Shown: one piece after another, positions 51,712-62,092 of the stretch
Layout: each line of letters begins with the position of its first letter
Numbering within the stretch: position 1 is the first letter of the stretch
From: Paracoccaceae bacterium
Lineage (GTDB): Bacteria; Pseudomonadota; Alphaproteobacteria; Rhodobacterales; Rhodobacteraceae
Direction of reading: 5' to 3'
Assembly (NCBI GenBank): GCA_003605175.1
Contig: QWDA01000001.1
Coordinates: forward strand, 186,001-250,000
DNA: 64,000 bases
Program-made: the position numbers and the translations under genes
The notes under the pieces: model-generated
What the model was told of the DNA's origin: nothing
Databases searched by the model: none
Seen by the model: only the letters and a program-made list of their open reading frames with translations

Positions 51712-52878
51712 GTGACGCCGGCGGCGCGGGTCGCGGCGGCGATCGAGGTGCTCGACCGGATCGGCACGGGCGTAGCGGCCGAGCAGGCGCTGACCAACTG
51801 GGCGCGCGGCAACCGCTTTGCGGGCTCCGGCGACCGCGCGGCGATCCGGGATTTCGTGTTCGATGCGCTGCGCCGGCGGCGCTCCTCAGCGGCGCTGGGC
51901 GGCGGCGCGGCCGGGCGGGCGCTGGCGCTGGGGCTCCTGCGCGGGCAGGGGGCCGATCCGGCGGAGATCTTCACCGGCACGGGGCACGCGCCGCCGCCGC
52001 TCACCGCGGAGGAGTCCGGGGCTTTCGGCGCCGACCTGTCGGAGGGGGAGCGTCTCGACCTGCCGGACTGGCTCCTGCCCGAGCTGCGCCGGAGCCTTGG
52101 CGCGGATCTCGAACCGGTGGCGATGATCCTGCGGGACCGGGCACCGGTGGGGCTGCGCGTGAACCTGGCCCGCGCCAGCCACGAGTCCGCCTGTGCGGCG
52201 CTACGTGCCGACGGGATCGGAAGCGAGCCGCACCCGCTGGCCGCGACCGCGCGGATCGTCACCGCCAATGCCCGGCGCCTGAAGTCGGCGCAGGCCTATC
52301 GCGACGGGCTGGTGGAGTTGCAGGACCCGGCCTCGCAGGCGGTGGTCGAGGCGCTCCTGCCGGTGCCGGAGGGGGCGCGGATCCTCGACTATTGCGCGGG
52401 CGGCGGCGGCAAGGCGCTGGCGCTGGCGGCGGCGACCGGGCGGCCGGTCGCGGCGCATGATGCCGACCCGCGCCGGATGCGCGACATTCCGGACCGGGCC
52501 GCAAGGGCGGGCGCGGCGATCGCCTGCCTTTCGGCGGAGGCGGTGGCGGCGCGGGCGCCGTGGGACCTGGTCCTGGCCGATGCGCCCTGCTCGGGCAGCG
52601 GCGCATGGCGGCGGCAGCCGGAGGCGAAATGGACGCTCACTCCCGAGCGCCTGGCCGCGCTGAACGCGATCCAGGACGAGATCCTCGCCACCACGTCGCG
52701 GTTGGTGGCGCGCGGCGGGCGGCTGGCCTACGCCACCTGCTCTCTGCTCGAGGCCGAGAACGGTGACCGTGTCGCGGGCTTCCTCGACCGGGGCGGATGG
52801 CGCTTGCTGGCGGAAAGACGGTTCTCGCCGCGCGAGGGCGGCGACGGGTTCTTCGTTGCACTTCTCGAGAGAGAGTGA
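51712..52878 (+). CDS. RsmB/NOL1-family RNA (cytosine-5) methyltransferase
   Basis: The 388-residue enzyme uses S-adenosylmethionine to methylate cytosine in RNA. The N-terminal NusB-like part precedes the methyltransferase fold with ILDYCAGGGGKALALAA (SAM loop). It has the two catalytic cysteines in DAPCSGSG and ATCSLLEAEN. GTG 51712 is the start, 17 bases after the previous stop. Whether it acts on 16S rRNA C967 like RsmB or on another RNA cannot be told. Confidence 0.9.
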   Translation: MTPAARVAAAIEVLDRIGTGVAAEQALTNWARGNRFAGSGDRAAIRDFVFDALRRRRSSAALGGGAAGRALALGLLRGQGADPAEIFTGTGHAPPPLTAEESGAFGADLSEGERLDLPDWLLPELRRSLGADLEPVAMILRDRAPVGLRVNLARASHESACAALRADGIGSEPHPLAATARIVTANARRLKSAQAYRDGLVELQDPASQAVVEALLPVPEGARILDYCAGGGGKALALAAATGRPVAAHDADPRRMRDIPDRAARAGAAIACLSAEAVAARAPWDLVLADAPCSGSGAWRRQPEAKWTLTPERLAALNAIQDEILATTSRLVARGGRLAYATCSLLEAENGDRVAGFLDRGGWRLLAERRFSPREGGDGFFVALLERE

Positions 52879-52916
52879 GTGCAAAGAAACAACTTATGCG
52901 GTAATCTTCAAACTCC

Positions 52917-52962
52917 TTAAGGCCTAGTTAACGAATTCCGTCGGAAATGGTTGGGCTAGAAT
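52917..52962 (+). promoter_or_regulatory. CtrA box and promoter of cckA
   Basis: TTAA-GGCCTAG-TTAAC at 52917-52932 is an exact match to the CtrA consensus TTAA-N7-TTAAC. A -10-like TAGAAT at 52957-52962 follows at the distance seen when CtrA occupies the -35 region. CckA sits at the top of the phosphorelay that controls CtrA, so this suggests feedback. Confidence 0.75.
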
Positions 52963-52981
52963 CGCCTACAGGGGGGAACCG

Positions 52982-55282
52982 GTGTCCGACCAGGCACAGT
53001 CGACACAAGCCGCCTCCCGACAGGATCCCGAGCTTGGCGACAAGTTTGGCTATCTGGTCGGGCTCGGAGTGGGCTGTCTGATCGCCTCCGCCTTCGTGCC
53101 GGCGCAGCAGATGATGCTGGCCCTCATGTTCTCCGGAGCGGGCCTCCTCTCCGTCGCGGCATATTTCAAGGGCGTGGAGTTCCTCCGCGCCCGCGCGCAG
53201 AAGGTCCTGTTCCGCGCGGTCACCAGCTTCGTCGAGAGCGACGCCGCGCCCAGCTTCACCACCGATGGCGACGGCGTGATCTTCTACCAGAACGCCGCGG
53301 CCGTGCAGCGCTTTGGCGGCAAGTCCGGCGTGTCCCTGGTGATGGTCCTGGGCGGCCTTGTCGCCTCGGCCTCGGCGGCGCTGCACCGGCTCAAGGCCAA
53401 GGCCGATCTGAGCGGCGCGGCGCGCGAGGATATCGCGCTCCGCCGCGGCCACCTGCGGCTCGCCGTGCACCGGATCGGCGGCGACGGCTATCTCTGGCGG
53501 CTGGAGGAGATCGCCGATTTCGCAAGCATGGCGCGCGGCTCCGACGGGATCGGCCTGCCGATGCTCGCGGTGTCCAAGACCGGCACCGTCCTCTTCATGA
53601 ACGAACCGATGCGGAGCCTGATCGGTCAGCGCCGGAAGACCCTGGACCGGATTGTCGAGGATCTGCCGATCCGGCCGGGCGACGTGCACCGGATCACCAC
53701 CGAAGCCGGACACGAGAACGTTGCCATTGTCGAGGTGCCCGGTGCCGCCGGCCGGCGCGAGCTCTATTTCGTGCCCAGCCCGACCGAGACGCCCTGCCTC
53801 GAGCGCGACCTGGTGGATGTCCTGCCGGTGCCCATCGTGACGATGAAGCGCGACGGGACGATCCGCGTCGCGAACCGCATGGCGCGCGAGCTTCTCCGGA
53901 TCGGCGAGGGCGACGAGGCGGGGCTGGGCGAGCTGATCGAGGGGCTCGGGCGGCCCTTGCAGGACTGGATCGCGGAAGTCGCCGAACGGACCACCACCTC
54001 GCGGCCCGAATTCGTCCGCGCCGCGCGCGCGCCGCAGGACACCTACATCCAGGTCACGCTCAGCCGGTTCGAGAAGGGCGAGGAGGCCGGCCTCGTCGCG
54101 GTCCTGAACGACGCGACCGAGCTCAAGACGCTCGAGGCGCAATTCGTGCAGAGCCAGAAGATGCAGGCCATCGGCCAGCTGGCGGGTGGCGTGGCGCATG
54201 ACTTCAACAACCTCCTGACGGCGATCAGCGGCCATTGCGATCTGCTGCTCCTGCGCCGGGATCCGGGCGATCCGGACTATGCCGATCTCGAGCAGATCAA
54301 CCAAAACGCCAATCGGGCGGCGAGCGTGGTGGGGCAGTTGCTCGCCTTCTCGCGCAAGCAGAACCTGCGCCCCGAGCTTCTGGACCTGCGCGACACGATC
54401 GGCGACCTGACACATCTCCTGAACCGGCTGGTGGGCGAGAAGATCACGCTCCACCTCACCCACGAGCTCGACGACAAGATGATCCGCGCGGATCGGCGGC
54501 AGTTCGAGCAGGTGATGATGAACCTCGTGGTGAACGCCCGCGACGCGATGACCGACGGGGGCACGATCGACATCGAGACCCGGCTGGTGACGCTGCGCGA
54601 GGATCTTGCGCGCGACCGCGCGGTGGTGCCGGCAGGCGAATACGTGATGATCCGGGTCCGCGACCAGGGGAACGGCATCCCGCCCGAGAACCTGTCGAAG
54701 ATCTTCGAGCCGTTCTTCACCACCAAGCGGTCGGGCGAAGGGACGGGGCTCGGCCTCTCCACCGTTTACGGCATCGTCAAGCAGTCGGGCGGGTTCATCT
54801 TCGCCGACAGCGAGATCGGCACGGGCACCTCGTTCACGCTGTACTTTCCGGCGCAGAAACCCGAGCACGCCGCCGCGGCGGAAACCGCGCCGCGGCGCGA
54901 GGCCGCGACGGTCCACGAGGGCGGTGTGGTGCTTCTGGTCGAGGACGAGGCGCCTGTGCGCGCCTTCGCGTCGCGCGCGCTCCGGATGCGGGGCTACACG
55001 GTGATCGAGGCCGCCAATGCCGAGGAGGCGCTGGAGACGCTGGGCGACGAGACGCTCGAGGTCGACGTGTTCGTGACCGACGTGATCATGCCGGGGATGG
55101 ACGGCCCGACATGGGTGGCCGAGGCGTTGAAGCGGCGGCCCGGCACGCGGGTGATCTTCGTCTCGGGCTATGCCGAGGAGAGCTTCGCCGACGACCAGGC
55201 GCGCATTCCCGATTCCGTCTTCCTCCCCAAGCCGTTCTCGCTGACCCAGCTCACCGAGACCGTGCAGGCGCAGCTTCACTGA
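52982..55282 (+). CDS. cckA: Hybrid histidine kinase/phosphatase CckA
   Basis: CckA phosphorylates, through ChpT, the response regulators CtrA and CpdR. The 766-residue protein has two N-terminal membrane helices (about 25-65), PAS-like segments (about 75-380), the HisKA motif [16 protein letters not shown] with His406, and a GHKL ATPase domain ([30 protein letters not shown]). A receiver follows with phospho-acceptor Asp700 in [12 protein letters not shown]. Translation starts at GTG 52982 behind GGGGGG. Confidence 0.96.
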   Translation: MSDQAQSTQAASRQDPELGDKFGYLVGLGVGCLIASAFVPAQQMMLALMFSGAGLLSVAAYFKGVEFLRARAQKVLFRAVTSFVESDAAPSFTTDGDGVIFYQNAAAVQRFGGKSGVSLVMVLGGLVASASAALHRLKAKADLSGAAREDIALRRGHLRLAVHRIGGDGYLWRLEEIADFASMARGSDGIGLPMLAVSKTGTVLFMNEPMRSLIGQRRKTLDRIVEDLPIRPGDVHRITTEAGHENVAIVEVPGAAGRRELYFVPSPTETPCLERDLVDVLPVPIVTMKRDGTIRVANRMARELLRIGEGDEAGLGELIEGLGRPLQDWIAEVAERTTTSRPEFVRAARAPQDTYIQVTLSRFEKGEEAGLVAVLNDATELKTLEAQFVQSQKMQAIGQLAGGVAHDFNNLLTAISGHCDLLLLRRDPGDPDYADLEQINQNANRAASVVGQLLAFSRKQNLRPELLDLRDTIGDLTHLLNRLVGEKITLHLTHELDDKMIRADRRQFEQVMMNLVVNARDAMTDGGTIDIETRLVTLREDLARDRAVVPAGEYVMIRVRDQGNGIPPENLSKIFEPFFTTKRSGEGTGLGLSTVYGIVKQSGGFIFADSEIGTGTSFTLYFPAQKPEHAAAAETAPRREAATVHEGGVVLLVEDEAPVRAFASRALRMRGYTVIEAANAEEALETLGDETLEVDVFVTDVIMPGMDGPTWVAEALKRRPGTRVIFVSGYAEESFADDQARIPDSVFLPKPFSLTQLTETVQAQLH

Positions 55283-55341
55283 AAGGCCGCGCCCCGGGTG
55301 CCAGGGGGCGCCGCATCGGCCCGCCGGTCGAAGCGGCGGGG

Positions 55342-56646
55342 TCAGCGGGCGCCGGTGCGGAGCGCCCGGCCGGCGACCAGGAGCGCGGGGCCGAGCGCGA
55401 GAAGCGCGGTGATGGCGAGGAAGCCGAGGGCGAGGTGGATCTCGGACCAGCCGAGCGCGGCGCGGACCAGGATGTCGGTGCGCTGGGTGATGATCCGCGA
55501 GAGCAGGGCGACGGCACCGAAGCCGAGCGCGATGCCGAGCGCGGTGCCGGTGAGGAGGAGCGCGGCCGCGTAGCTCCAGACCAGCGCGAGGGTGAAGCGG
55601 CGAGGGGCGCCGATGGCGTGCAGCATGGCGACATGGGGCTGGAACAGCCGCGAGAGGATGAAGAGCCCGGTCAGCACCGAGGCGGCGACGAGGATCTGGG
55701 TGACCAGCGCCATCACCGACATCGCCGCGCGCACATCGCCCATCACCCGGTAGAGCCCGGCAAGGACGGCGCCGGGAAAGAAGGCCATGGTCTCGCGGTC
55801 GCGGTTGAACTCGGAGCGCAGCGCATAGCTGGCGGGAAGGCCATCGGCCTTGACGATGATCGCGGGCGTGCCGGGGAAAAGCTCGGGGTCGAAGGGCGGG
55901 CCAAGGCGGCCGGGCCGGGCATGGCCGTCGGCGAGGCCATGGACCTGCCAGAGCGTCTCGATGGGGACGAGGATCGCCCGGTCCCAGGGGGTGCCGGTGC
56001 GGGGCATGCGCCCGATGGCGGTGAGACGGCTTTCCCCATGGGCGTGGTGAACGGCGGCGGCGCCGAAGCCATGGGCGGGCTCGAACGCGTCGCCGGGCGC
56101 GAGCGCCACGGCGGCGCCGATCAGCGCCTCGCCGCTGGTCTGCCAGATCCGGCCCTCGAGAGCGCCACCGGTGAGATGGGTGACGAATTCAGCGGTGGTG
56201 CCGACGATGGGCGCCTCGCCATAGCTGTCGCCGAAGGCGATGGGCGCGGCGAGGGTGACGTGCGCGTGGGTGCGGACCGCCTCGAAGACATGTCCGCCGA
56301 GGAGCGGCACGTCGCTCGGCTGGAGGAACACGGTGGCGAGAAGCATGGTCATCTCGCTGCCCGGCGCGGCGATCACCAGGTCGAACTTGTCGGCCGAGGC
56401 GGCCATGCCGGCGCGAAGGCCGCGCTCCTGCGCGACGAGGCCGATGCCCATGCCGATCGCCACCGCGATGAGCGCGGTGAAGACGAGGTTCACCCAGAGA
56501 AACCGGCCGAGGAGCGCGGCGACGAGGGGGAAGGGGCGGTAGCCGCGGAGGAGGATCGCGCCGAGGAGGAGCACCGGGAGGAGGAGCGCGAGCGCTGTGG
56601 CGCTGTCCTGTGCGGCGGCGGGGAGGCTGTCCCAGAGGTCACGCAT
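55342..56646 (-). CDS. ABC transporter permease, FtsX/MacB-like
   Basis: The 434-residue inner-membrane protein has one N-terminal membrane segment, a large periplasmic domain (about 75-290), and three C-terminal helices starting near AMSVMALVTQILVAASVLTG. This layout matches the FtsX/MacB/LolC class, which moves or extracts substrates at the outer leaflet rather than importing. Its start overlaps the ATPase stop by eight bases. Confidence 0.88.
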   Translation of the reverse strand: MRDLWDSLPAAAQDSATALALLLPVLLLGAILLRGYRPFPLVAALLGRFLWVNLVFTALIAVAIGMGIGLVAQERGLRAGMAASADKFDLVIAAPGSEMTMLLATVFLQPSDVPLLGGHVFEAVRTHAHVTLAAPIAFGDSYGEAPIVGTTAEFVTHLTGGALEGRIWQTSGEALIGAAVALAPGDAFEPAHGFGAAAVHHAHGESRLTAIGRMPRTGTPWDRAILVPIETLWQVHGLADGHARPGRLGPPFDPELFPGTPAIIVKADGLPASYALRSEFNRDRETMAFFPGAVLAGLYRVMGDVRAAMSVMALVTQILVAASVLTGLFILSRLFQPHVAMLHAIGAPRRFTLALVWSYAAALLLTGTALGIALGFGAVALLSRIITQRTDILVRAALGWSEIHLALGFLAITALLALGPALLVAGRALRTGAR

Positions 56647-57346
56647 GGGGGAGTACCGTTTCGGGCCGGAGGGTGCCGTCGGCGATCTCGAGCACCCGGT
56701 CCATGGCGGCGAGGAAATGGGCGTCGTGGCTGACGGCGATCAGCGTGCAGCCCCGGGCGCGGCCGAGCCGGGTGAAATCGGCGATGAGCGCGTCGGCATT
56801 GGCACGGTCGAGGCTGGCGGTGGGCTCGTCGGCGAGGAGCACTGCGGGGGCGCCGGCGAGCGCGCGGGCCACAGCGACGCGCTGGCGCTCGCCGCCGGAG
56901 AAGCTGGCGACGGCGCGGTGTCCCGTTGGGAGGTTCAGCCGGCCGAGCGCGTCTTCCGCCGCCGCGCGGATCGCGGGGCGTCCGGCGGCCGGGGCGAACA
57001 TCGCCGCGATGGCGCCGTTCCCCTGTGCTGAGAGCTCGTCGAAGAGGAGCAGGTTCTGGAAGATCATGCCGAGATGGCGGTGGCGGAAACGGGCGCGCGC
57101 CTCGCGGGTGAGGCCGAGAAGATCGGTTCCGCCCCAGCGGATCTGGCCGCTGGCGGTGTCGGCGAGGCCGGAGATGGCATTGAGGAAGGTGGATTTCCCG
57201 GCGCCCGAGGGGCCGCGGATGCCGACGAGTTCGCCCGGCGCGACGGTCAGGGCGTCGATGGCAAGAAGCGCGCGGCCCCGGCGGGCGGTGACCCTGAGGT
57301 CGCGGATCTCGAGCGGCAGAGGCGCCGCCGCGGTGTCATTCGTCAT
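56639..57346 (-). CDS. ABC transporter ATP-binding protein, LolD/MacB-type
   Basis: The 235-residue ATPase has Walker A GPSGAGKST, Q-loop MIFQNLLLFDELSA, signature FSGGERQRVAVARAL and Walker B VLLADEPTASLDRANAD. It is the energising partner of the FtsX-like permease that overlaps its 3' end. Its own start overlaps the exported-protein gene by 11 bases. The substrate is unknown. Confidence 0.93.
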   Translation of the reverse strand: MTNDTAAAPLPLEIRDLRVTARRGRALLAIDALTVAPGELVGIRGPSGAGKSTFLNAISGLADTASGQIRWGGTDLLGLTREARARFRHRHLGMIFQNLLLFDELSAQGNGAIAAMFAPAAGRPAIRAAAEDALGRLNLPTGHRAVASFSGGERQRVAVARALAGAPAVLLADEPTASLDRANADALIADFTRLGRARGCTLIAVSHDAHFLAAMDRVLEIADGTLRPETVLPHA

Positions 57347-57752
57347 AGGTCGCGTCCACGAGCCGCATCTTGCTGTAAAAGCCGGTCTCCGGGTCCTTGA
57401 AGCCGGTGAGGTCGAGCACGCCGCGCGCCTCGATCCGGACGTTGAAGGGCACCACGTCGATCACCCGCTTGGTGTAGATCGCGATGATGTCGTCGGGCCA
57501 CTCGGCCGCGGTCTCGCAGAACGGGCAGACCGCGAGCGGGCGGCTCGTCAGGACGAAGAAGCGGGCGTCGGCCTTGAGCGGCGGGGCCATGAAGCCCTGG
57601 AGAGTGAGGCGGCTGCCTTCGAGGGAGCGGGCGTCGTCGGAGAATCCGCCACCCTTTTCATAGAGCGTGCGGATCTTCCTGGCCGGGTCGGCGGCACGGG
57701 CGGGCGCGGCGAGCACGCCTGCGGAAAGGGCGAGGAAGCGGCGTCGGAACAT
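57336..57752 (-). CDS. Exported protein linked to the ABC pair (DUF3299-like)
   Basis: The 138-residue protein begins FRRRFLALSAGVLAAPARA, which looks like a signal peptide with twin arginines (R-R-R near the start), so Tat export is possible. The mature part has LTLQGFMAPPLKADARFFVL and a Cys pair in AVCPFCETAAEWPDDIIAIY, then VRIEARGVLDL. This resembles DUF3299 proteins of metal-linked ABC clusters. It is the first gene of an overlapping three-gene operon. Role unknown. Confidence 0.7.
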   Translation of the reverse strand: MFRRRFLALSAGVLAAPARAADPARKIRTLYEKGGGFSDDARSLEGSRLTLQGFMAPPLKADARFFVLTSRPLAVCPFCETAAEWPDDIIAIYTKRVIDVVPFNVRIEARGVLDLTGFKDPETGFYSKMRLVDATYDE

Positions 57753-57828
57753 GGGGCAGCCTGTCCTGGAACGGGGCAGCGGGGAAGCCTGGGCCTCCCC
57801 GCCTGTCATGCGGCGCACGGGGCGCGCG

Positions 57829-59319
57829 CTATTTCGGGTTCACCGCGTAGTTCATCACGTGGAAGATCACGTTCTGTTCGATGGTGCCGTCGAAGAGCTG
57901 CGACCAGGGACCCTTGGCATAGACCGCGACATCCTCGCCCGAATGGGTCTCGGAGGTCATCGGGATCAGCGCCTCCTGCAGGTAGTCGATATCGGTTGCC
58001 TCGGCCTGGGTCAGCTCGGGCCGGGCGCCCGACCAGTCGGCATCGTCGCGCAGGATCGAGCCGGCGCCGTTCAGGTATCCGGCCACGGTATAGGGCAACC
58101 CGTCGGCGGCGGTCAGCGCCTCGTTCGAGTGCTTGATGCCGGTCTGCGAGACGCCCATGCAGAGGCCGGTGATGTCGGTGCCGCGGCCGCAATAGCCGTT
58201 GAAGGCGATGGCGTGCTCGTGGTCGGCCGTGACGATCAAGAGCGTGTCGGCATCGTCGGTGAGCGCGTCGGCCATGGCCACGGCCTCGGCGAAGGCGACA
58301 CCGTCGCGCACCGCGCGGGCAAGGTTGCCGTCGTGGTTGGCGTGGTCGACCCGGCCGCCCTCGATCTCGAGATAGTAGCCGTTCTCGTTCTGCGACAGGT
58401 ACTCGATCGCCGCCCTGGTCATGTCGGCGAGCGAAGGCTCGCCGTCATCGGCGCGGTCGGCCTCGTATTTCATGTGGCTGCCATCGAAGAGCGCCAGGAC
58501 CGGCGCCGAACCGTCGAGGTTCAGGGCGTTGAACGAGGCGGTGTCGGTGGCGAACTGGGCGCCGTTGCCGGTGGCCTCGTCGATCAGGTTGACCCCGTCC
58601 TTGCGACGGCCGCCGGTGCCGGCGCGTTCGGTGCCCTCGGGCAGGAAGTGGCGCAGGCCGCCGCCGACGGCGAAGTCGATCGTGCCGGCCGCCATCGCGT
58701 CGATGAGCTGGCCGGCGATGTCCTTCTGGGCGGTGCAGCCCTCGGGCACGGAATCTTCCCAGTTGCGGTTCGCGGTCTTGGCATAGACCGCCGCCGGGGT
58801 GGCATGGGTGAGCCGCGCGGTCGACACCACGCCGACCGATTTTCCCATCTCGGTCGCCATTTCCGAGAACAGCTTGAGCTCGTTGCCGGCGACGGTGCCG
58901 CAATCGTCGTGGATCGCGTTCTCGCCGAGGTTGATGAGGTTGAAGCGCTGCTTGACGCCGGTGTTCATCGAGCCGGCGGTGGGCGCGGAATCCGGCGTCT
59001 GGGCGTTGATGTTGTAGGTCTTGACGAGGGCCGAGTGGAAATCGGTGGTCTCGTAGGGCAGGACGTTCTCCTCGCCGAGCATCCCCTTCTGCTGCCCGTC
59101 GAAGAGCCGGGTGGCGTAGTTGGTGCCGACGCCGTTGCCGTCGGCGATCAGGAGGATGACGTTCTTCGCCCGGCCGGTGTTCGGCTGGCGCGCGAGCAGG
59201 GCGTCGATATGGGCCTGGCCGGCGGTAAACCAGTCGCTGCCGGCCTGCGGCAGGTCCTGGGCCTGCGCGGCGGTGGCGGCGGCAAGGGCCAGGGTGGATA
59301 CCTTGAGAGTTCTGAGCAT
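57829..59319 (-). CDS. phoA: Alkaline phosphatase (PhoA family)
   Basis: The 496-residue periplasmic enzyme releases phosphate from monoesters. It has a signal peptide ending AAQAQD, metal ligands in VILLIADGNGVG and HDDCGT-like regions, and the nucleophile Ser in DSAPTAGSMNTG. EGGRVDHANHDGN and VTADHEHAIAF are also typical. A candidate hairpin lies past the stop near 57780-57801. No PHO box was recognised upstream. Confidence 0.93.
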   Translation of the reverse strand: MLRTLKVSTLALAAATAAQAQDLPQAGSDWFTAGQAHIDALLARQPNTGRAKNVILLIADGNGVGTNYATRLFDGQQKGMLGEENVLPYETTDFHSALVKTYNINAQTPDSAPTAGSMNTGVKQRFNLINLGENAIHDDCGTVAGNELKLFSEMATEMGKSVGVVSTARLTHATPAAVYAKTANRNWEDSVPEGCTAQKDIAGQLIDAMAAGTIDFAVGGGLRHFLPEGTERAGTGGRRKDGVNLIDEATGNGAQFATDTASFNALNLDGSAPVLALFDGSHMKYEADRADDGEPSLADMTRAAIEYLSQNENGYYLEIEGGRVDHANHDGNLARAVRDGVAFAEAVAMADALTDDADTLLIVTADHEHAIAFNGYCGRGTDITGLCMGVSQTGIKHSNEALTAADGLPYTVAGYLNGAGSILRDDADWSGARPELTQAEATDIDYLQEALIPMTSETHSGEDVAVYAKGPWSQLFDGTIEQNVIFHVMNYAVNPK

Positions 59320-59394
59320 GCTTTCCCCAAAATGTAGCGTTGCGCAGCGTTCCATAATCGCGTCGCAACACAGGAATGTGACAGTTGGGGCGGT

Positions 59395-60774
59395 TCAGGC
59401 CGCGTGCGGGTCCGGGCCGGTCCGAGCGAACCATGAGGCGGCGTAGCGTGCATGGTCCTGGCCCCCGGGCTTCGGGATCCGGCGGGTGCGCGGCGTGCCG
59501 CCGTGGCCGAGGGCGAGGAGCGCGGCGCCGGTGGAGGTGCCGGTGGCCGAGAGCGTGGCCTCGACCGGATCCGGGCGGAGCGCGGCGAGCATGGCGAGAT
59601 AGGCGGTATTGGTCGCAAGCGGGCCCTCGACCAGGGTGACGCCGCGCGCGCCGGCGAGGCGCAGGCAGGTCTCGGTCATCAGCGCGAGATAGAGCGAGGC
59701 GGCGGCGTTGCGCTCCTGGTCGTTTCGCGGCGTGCGGGTCCAGCGCGCGGCGCGGTTCTGGAACGGGCCGGAGCCGGGCTCGACGGCGGGCAGGAGTATG
59801 ATGTCCTCCGCGAGTACCGTCGCCAGCGCGGCGTCGGAGGCGGGCCCTGCGGCGGGGCCGCAGATCGTCTCGAACTCGCGTCCGCCCATGAAGCGGGCCG
59901 AGGGAACCGGATCGCCGAAGGCGTTCACGTTCACCAGCGTGTCCCGCTCGGGCGGCAGGTCGACCTTCTCGCCGCCGATCGCCATGGCGATCACCCAGGT
60001 GCCGGTCGAGACCACCGCGAAGGGCGGGGAGCGCCCGACGAGATTCGGCAGGAGCGAGGCGTTGCTGTCATGGATGCCGACGGTCACCGGCGTGCCGGGG
60101 TGCAGGCCCAACCCGGTGCAGAGTTCCGGGCGCAGGGCGCCGAGGATCTCGGACGGGCGGCGCGGTGGCGCCATCTTCCCGGCAAGCCCGAGCCGTTCGA
60201 CGAGCGGGGAGAACGCGCCGCGATGCGGGTTCCAGAGATCGGTATGGCAGCCGAGCGAGGTCACGTCGCTGGCGATCTCGCCGGTGAGGCGGAAGCCCCA
60301 GTATTGCGGATAGGTCACGACATGGGCGGTGCGCTCGCGGAGCGCGGGGACGGTGACGAACTGCCAGTGGAACTGGGCGCCGAGATTGAGCCCCAGGCCG
60401 AGCCGGGGCGAGCCGGTCTCGGCGAAGGGCGGGCGGATACGGTCATAGGCTTCGGTCACCGTGTCGGGGCCGTCGAACTCGTAGTCGAGCATCGGGGCCG
60501 CCAGCGCGCCACCGGCATCGAGCAGGGCCGCGCTCGCGCCATGGGTCGTGACCGAGATCGCGTCGATGCCGTGGCTCCGGTGGAACCGGGCGAGGCTGTC
60601 GGCGAAGAACGCCCAGAGCCCGTCGAGGTCGAAATGCGGCCAGGGGCCCGCATGCCGCACACGGTTCGGTTGGCGGGCCAGATCGATCTCCTCCAGCGTC
60701 GCGGCATCGACCAGCGCCACCTTGGCGTTGGACTTTCCCACATCGAGAACGGCGACGTGGCGAAGCGTCGTCAT
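59395..60774 (-). CDS. rhaK: L-rhamnose-type sugar kinase (FGGY family)
   Basis: The 459-residue FGGY kinase has the ATP motif [15 protein letters not shown] at the N terminus. Conserved parts follow: [46 protein letters not shown] and FMGGREFE. The gene order with a mutarotase and two rhaP/Q-like permeases matches the Rhizobium leguminosarum rhamnose operon, where RhaK is needed for both phosphorylation and transport. The start overlaps the rhaU stop (ATGA). Confidence 0.88.
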   Translation of the reverse strand: MTTLRHVAVLDVGKSNAKVALVDAATLEEIDLARQPNRVRHAGPWPHFDLDGLWAFFADSLARFHRSHGIDAISVTTHGASAALLDAGGALAAPMLDYEFDGPDTVTEAYDRIRPPFAETGSPRLGLGLNLGAQFHWQFVTVPALRERTAHVVTYPQYWGFRLTGEIASDVTSLGCHTDLWNPHRGAFSPLVERLGLAGKMAPPRRPSEILGALRPELCTGLGLHPGTPVTVGIHDSNASLLPNLVGRSPPFAVVSTGTWVIAMAIGGEKVDLPPERDTLVNVNAFGDPVPSARFMGGREFETICGPAAGPASDAALATVLAEDIILLPAVEPGSGPFQNRAARWTRTPRNDQERNAAASLYLALMTETCLRLAGARGVTLVEGPLATNTAYLAMLAALRPDPVEATLSATGTSTGAALLALGHGGTPRTRRIPKPGGQDHARYAASWFARTGPDPHAA

Positions 60775-61091
60775 GGCATGTGGAACATCATCGGCAGGTC
60801 TGTCGCGACCGGTTCATTGCCGGGACGGGTTTCCATGATGTCGGCCATATACGCCCACCAGCGCTGCATGACGGGATGGTCGGTCAGGGCGGCGAGCCCG
60901 TGGTCGCGCCGCCGCCACATCACCGCGAAGAGGATGTCGGTTTCCGGATCGAGGAAGATCGAGTAGTCGCGCACCCCGGCCTCGCGGAGGAGCCGGGAAA
61001 GCTCCGGCCATATTTCGTCGTGGCGGCGCTTGTATTCGGCGGCCATGCCGGGGTTCAGCTTCATCTTGAAGGCGTGTTTTTCGTCGCTCAT
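60771..61091 (-). CDS. rhaU: L-rhamnose mutarotase
   Basis: The 106-residue protein converts alpha- and beta-L-rhamnose. It has the family signature [36 protein letters not shown] and [12 protein letters not shown], with the conserved His and Tyr residues. The usual length is 104. It is coupled by four-base overlaps to both neighbours, rhaQ upstream and rhaK downstream. Confidence 0.95.
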   Translation of the reverse strand: MSDEKHAFKMKLNPGMAAEYKRRHDEIWPELSRLLREAGVRDYSIFLDPETDILFAVMWRRRDHGLAALTDHPVMQRWWAYMADIMETRPGNEPVATDLPMMFHMP

Positions 61092-62092
61092 CTTGTCAGC
61101 CTTTCGCGCAGGCGCCGCACCAGGATCGGCAGCGCGATGACGGCGATCAGGAGCGCGCCGATGAAGATCGACATGACGATGCCGGGGACGTTGAGAAGCC
61201 CGAGGCCGAAGGTCACCAGCCCCATGATGAAGGCGGCGATCACCACGCCCTGGATGCTGCCCGCGCCGCCGAGGATGTTGACGCCGCCGAGCACGACCAT
61301 GGTCACCACCTCGAGCTCCCAGCCGACCGCGATGGAAGGCCGCGTGGAGGCGAGACGCGCGGTGAGCAGCACCGCCGCGACCCCCGACATCAGGCCGGTG
61401 AGGCAGAACAGGAGGAATTTCACCCGTTCGACCCTTACACCCGAGAACCGCGCGGCCACCGGGTTGTTGCCGATCACGAAGATCTGGCGACCGAAATTGG
61501 TGCGGTGGAGGAGCACGTAGAACAGTACGGCGAGGATGAGGAAGAGGGCGAACTCGAAGGAGATCACCCACCAGACATAGCCCTGGCCGAAATACCAGAA
61601 GCTCGGCGGGTAGCCTTTGAACGCCTGGTCGCCGAGGGTGATGTAGGAGATGCCGCGGAAGAAGCTCATCGTGCCGATGGTGACGACGATGGAGGGCAGT
61701 GCGAGCCGGGTCACGAGGAGGCCGTTGAACACGCCGCAGGCGGCGCCGGTCAGGAGCCCGATGGCAACGAGGCCGGGCGTGCCGACGCCGAATTGCAGCG
61801 CGAGGCCCATCATCGTGGAGGCGAGCGCGATGATCGAGGCGACCGAGAGGTCGATCTCGCCCGAGATGATCAGGAGCGCCATGGCGAGCGCGATGATCGC
61901 CTTTTCGGTGAAGTTGAAGGTGGCGTCCGAGAGCGCCCAGGGCGAGAGGAAATAGGGCGAGGCGAGCGCGTTGAGGACGAAGAGCGCGATGGCGACGGCG
62001 AGAAGCAGGCTCGGCCAAGAGAGCAGCGCCGCGCGGAGGGGGCTGTCCAGGCGGTCGGGGATGTGGCGGGCAGTCAGGCTCGTGTCCTTCAT
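61088..62092 (-). CDS. rhaQ: Rhamnose ABC transporter, permease
   Basis: The 334-residue RbsC-type permease has eight to ten membrane helices, with the conserved [19 protein letters not shown] and [19 protein letters not shown] stretches of the sugar permease family. [17 protein letters not shown] near the end is also diagnostic. It overlaps rhaP by four bases at its start and rhaU at its stop. Confidence 0.9.
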   Translation of the reverse strand: MKDTSLTARHIPDRLDSPLRAALLSWPSLLLAVAIALFVLNALASPYFLSPWALSDATFNFTEKAIIALAMALLIISGEIDLSVASIIALASTMMGLALQFGVGTPGLVAIGLLTGAACGVFNGLLVTRLALPSIVVTIGTMSFFRGISYITLGDQAFKGYPPSFWYFGQGYVWWVISFEFALFLILAVLFYVLLHRTNFGRQIFVIGNNPVAARFSGVRVERVKFLLFCLTGLMSGVAAVLLTARLASTRPSIAVGWELEVVTMVVLGGVNILGGAGSIQGVVIAAFIMGLVTFGLGLLNVPGIVMSIFIGALLIAVIALPILVRRLRERLTR

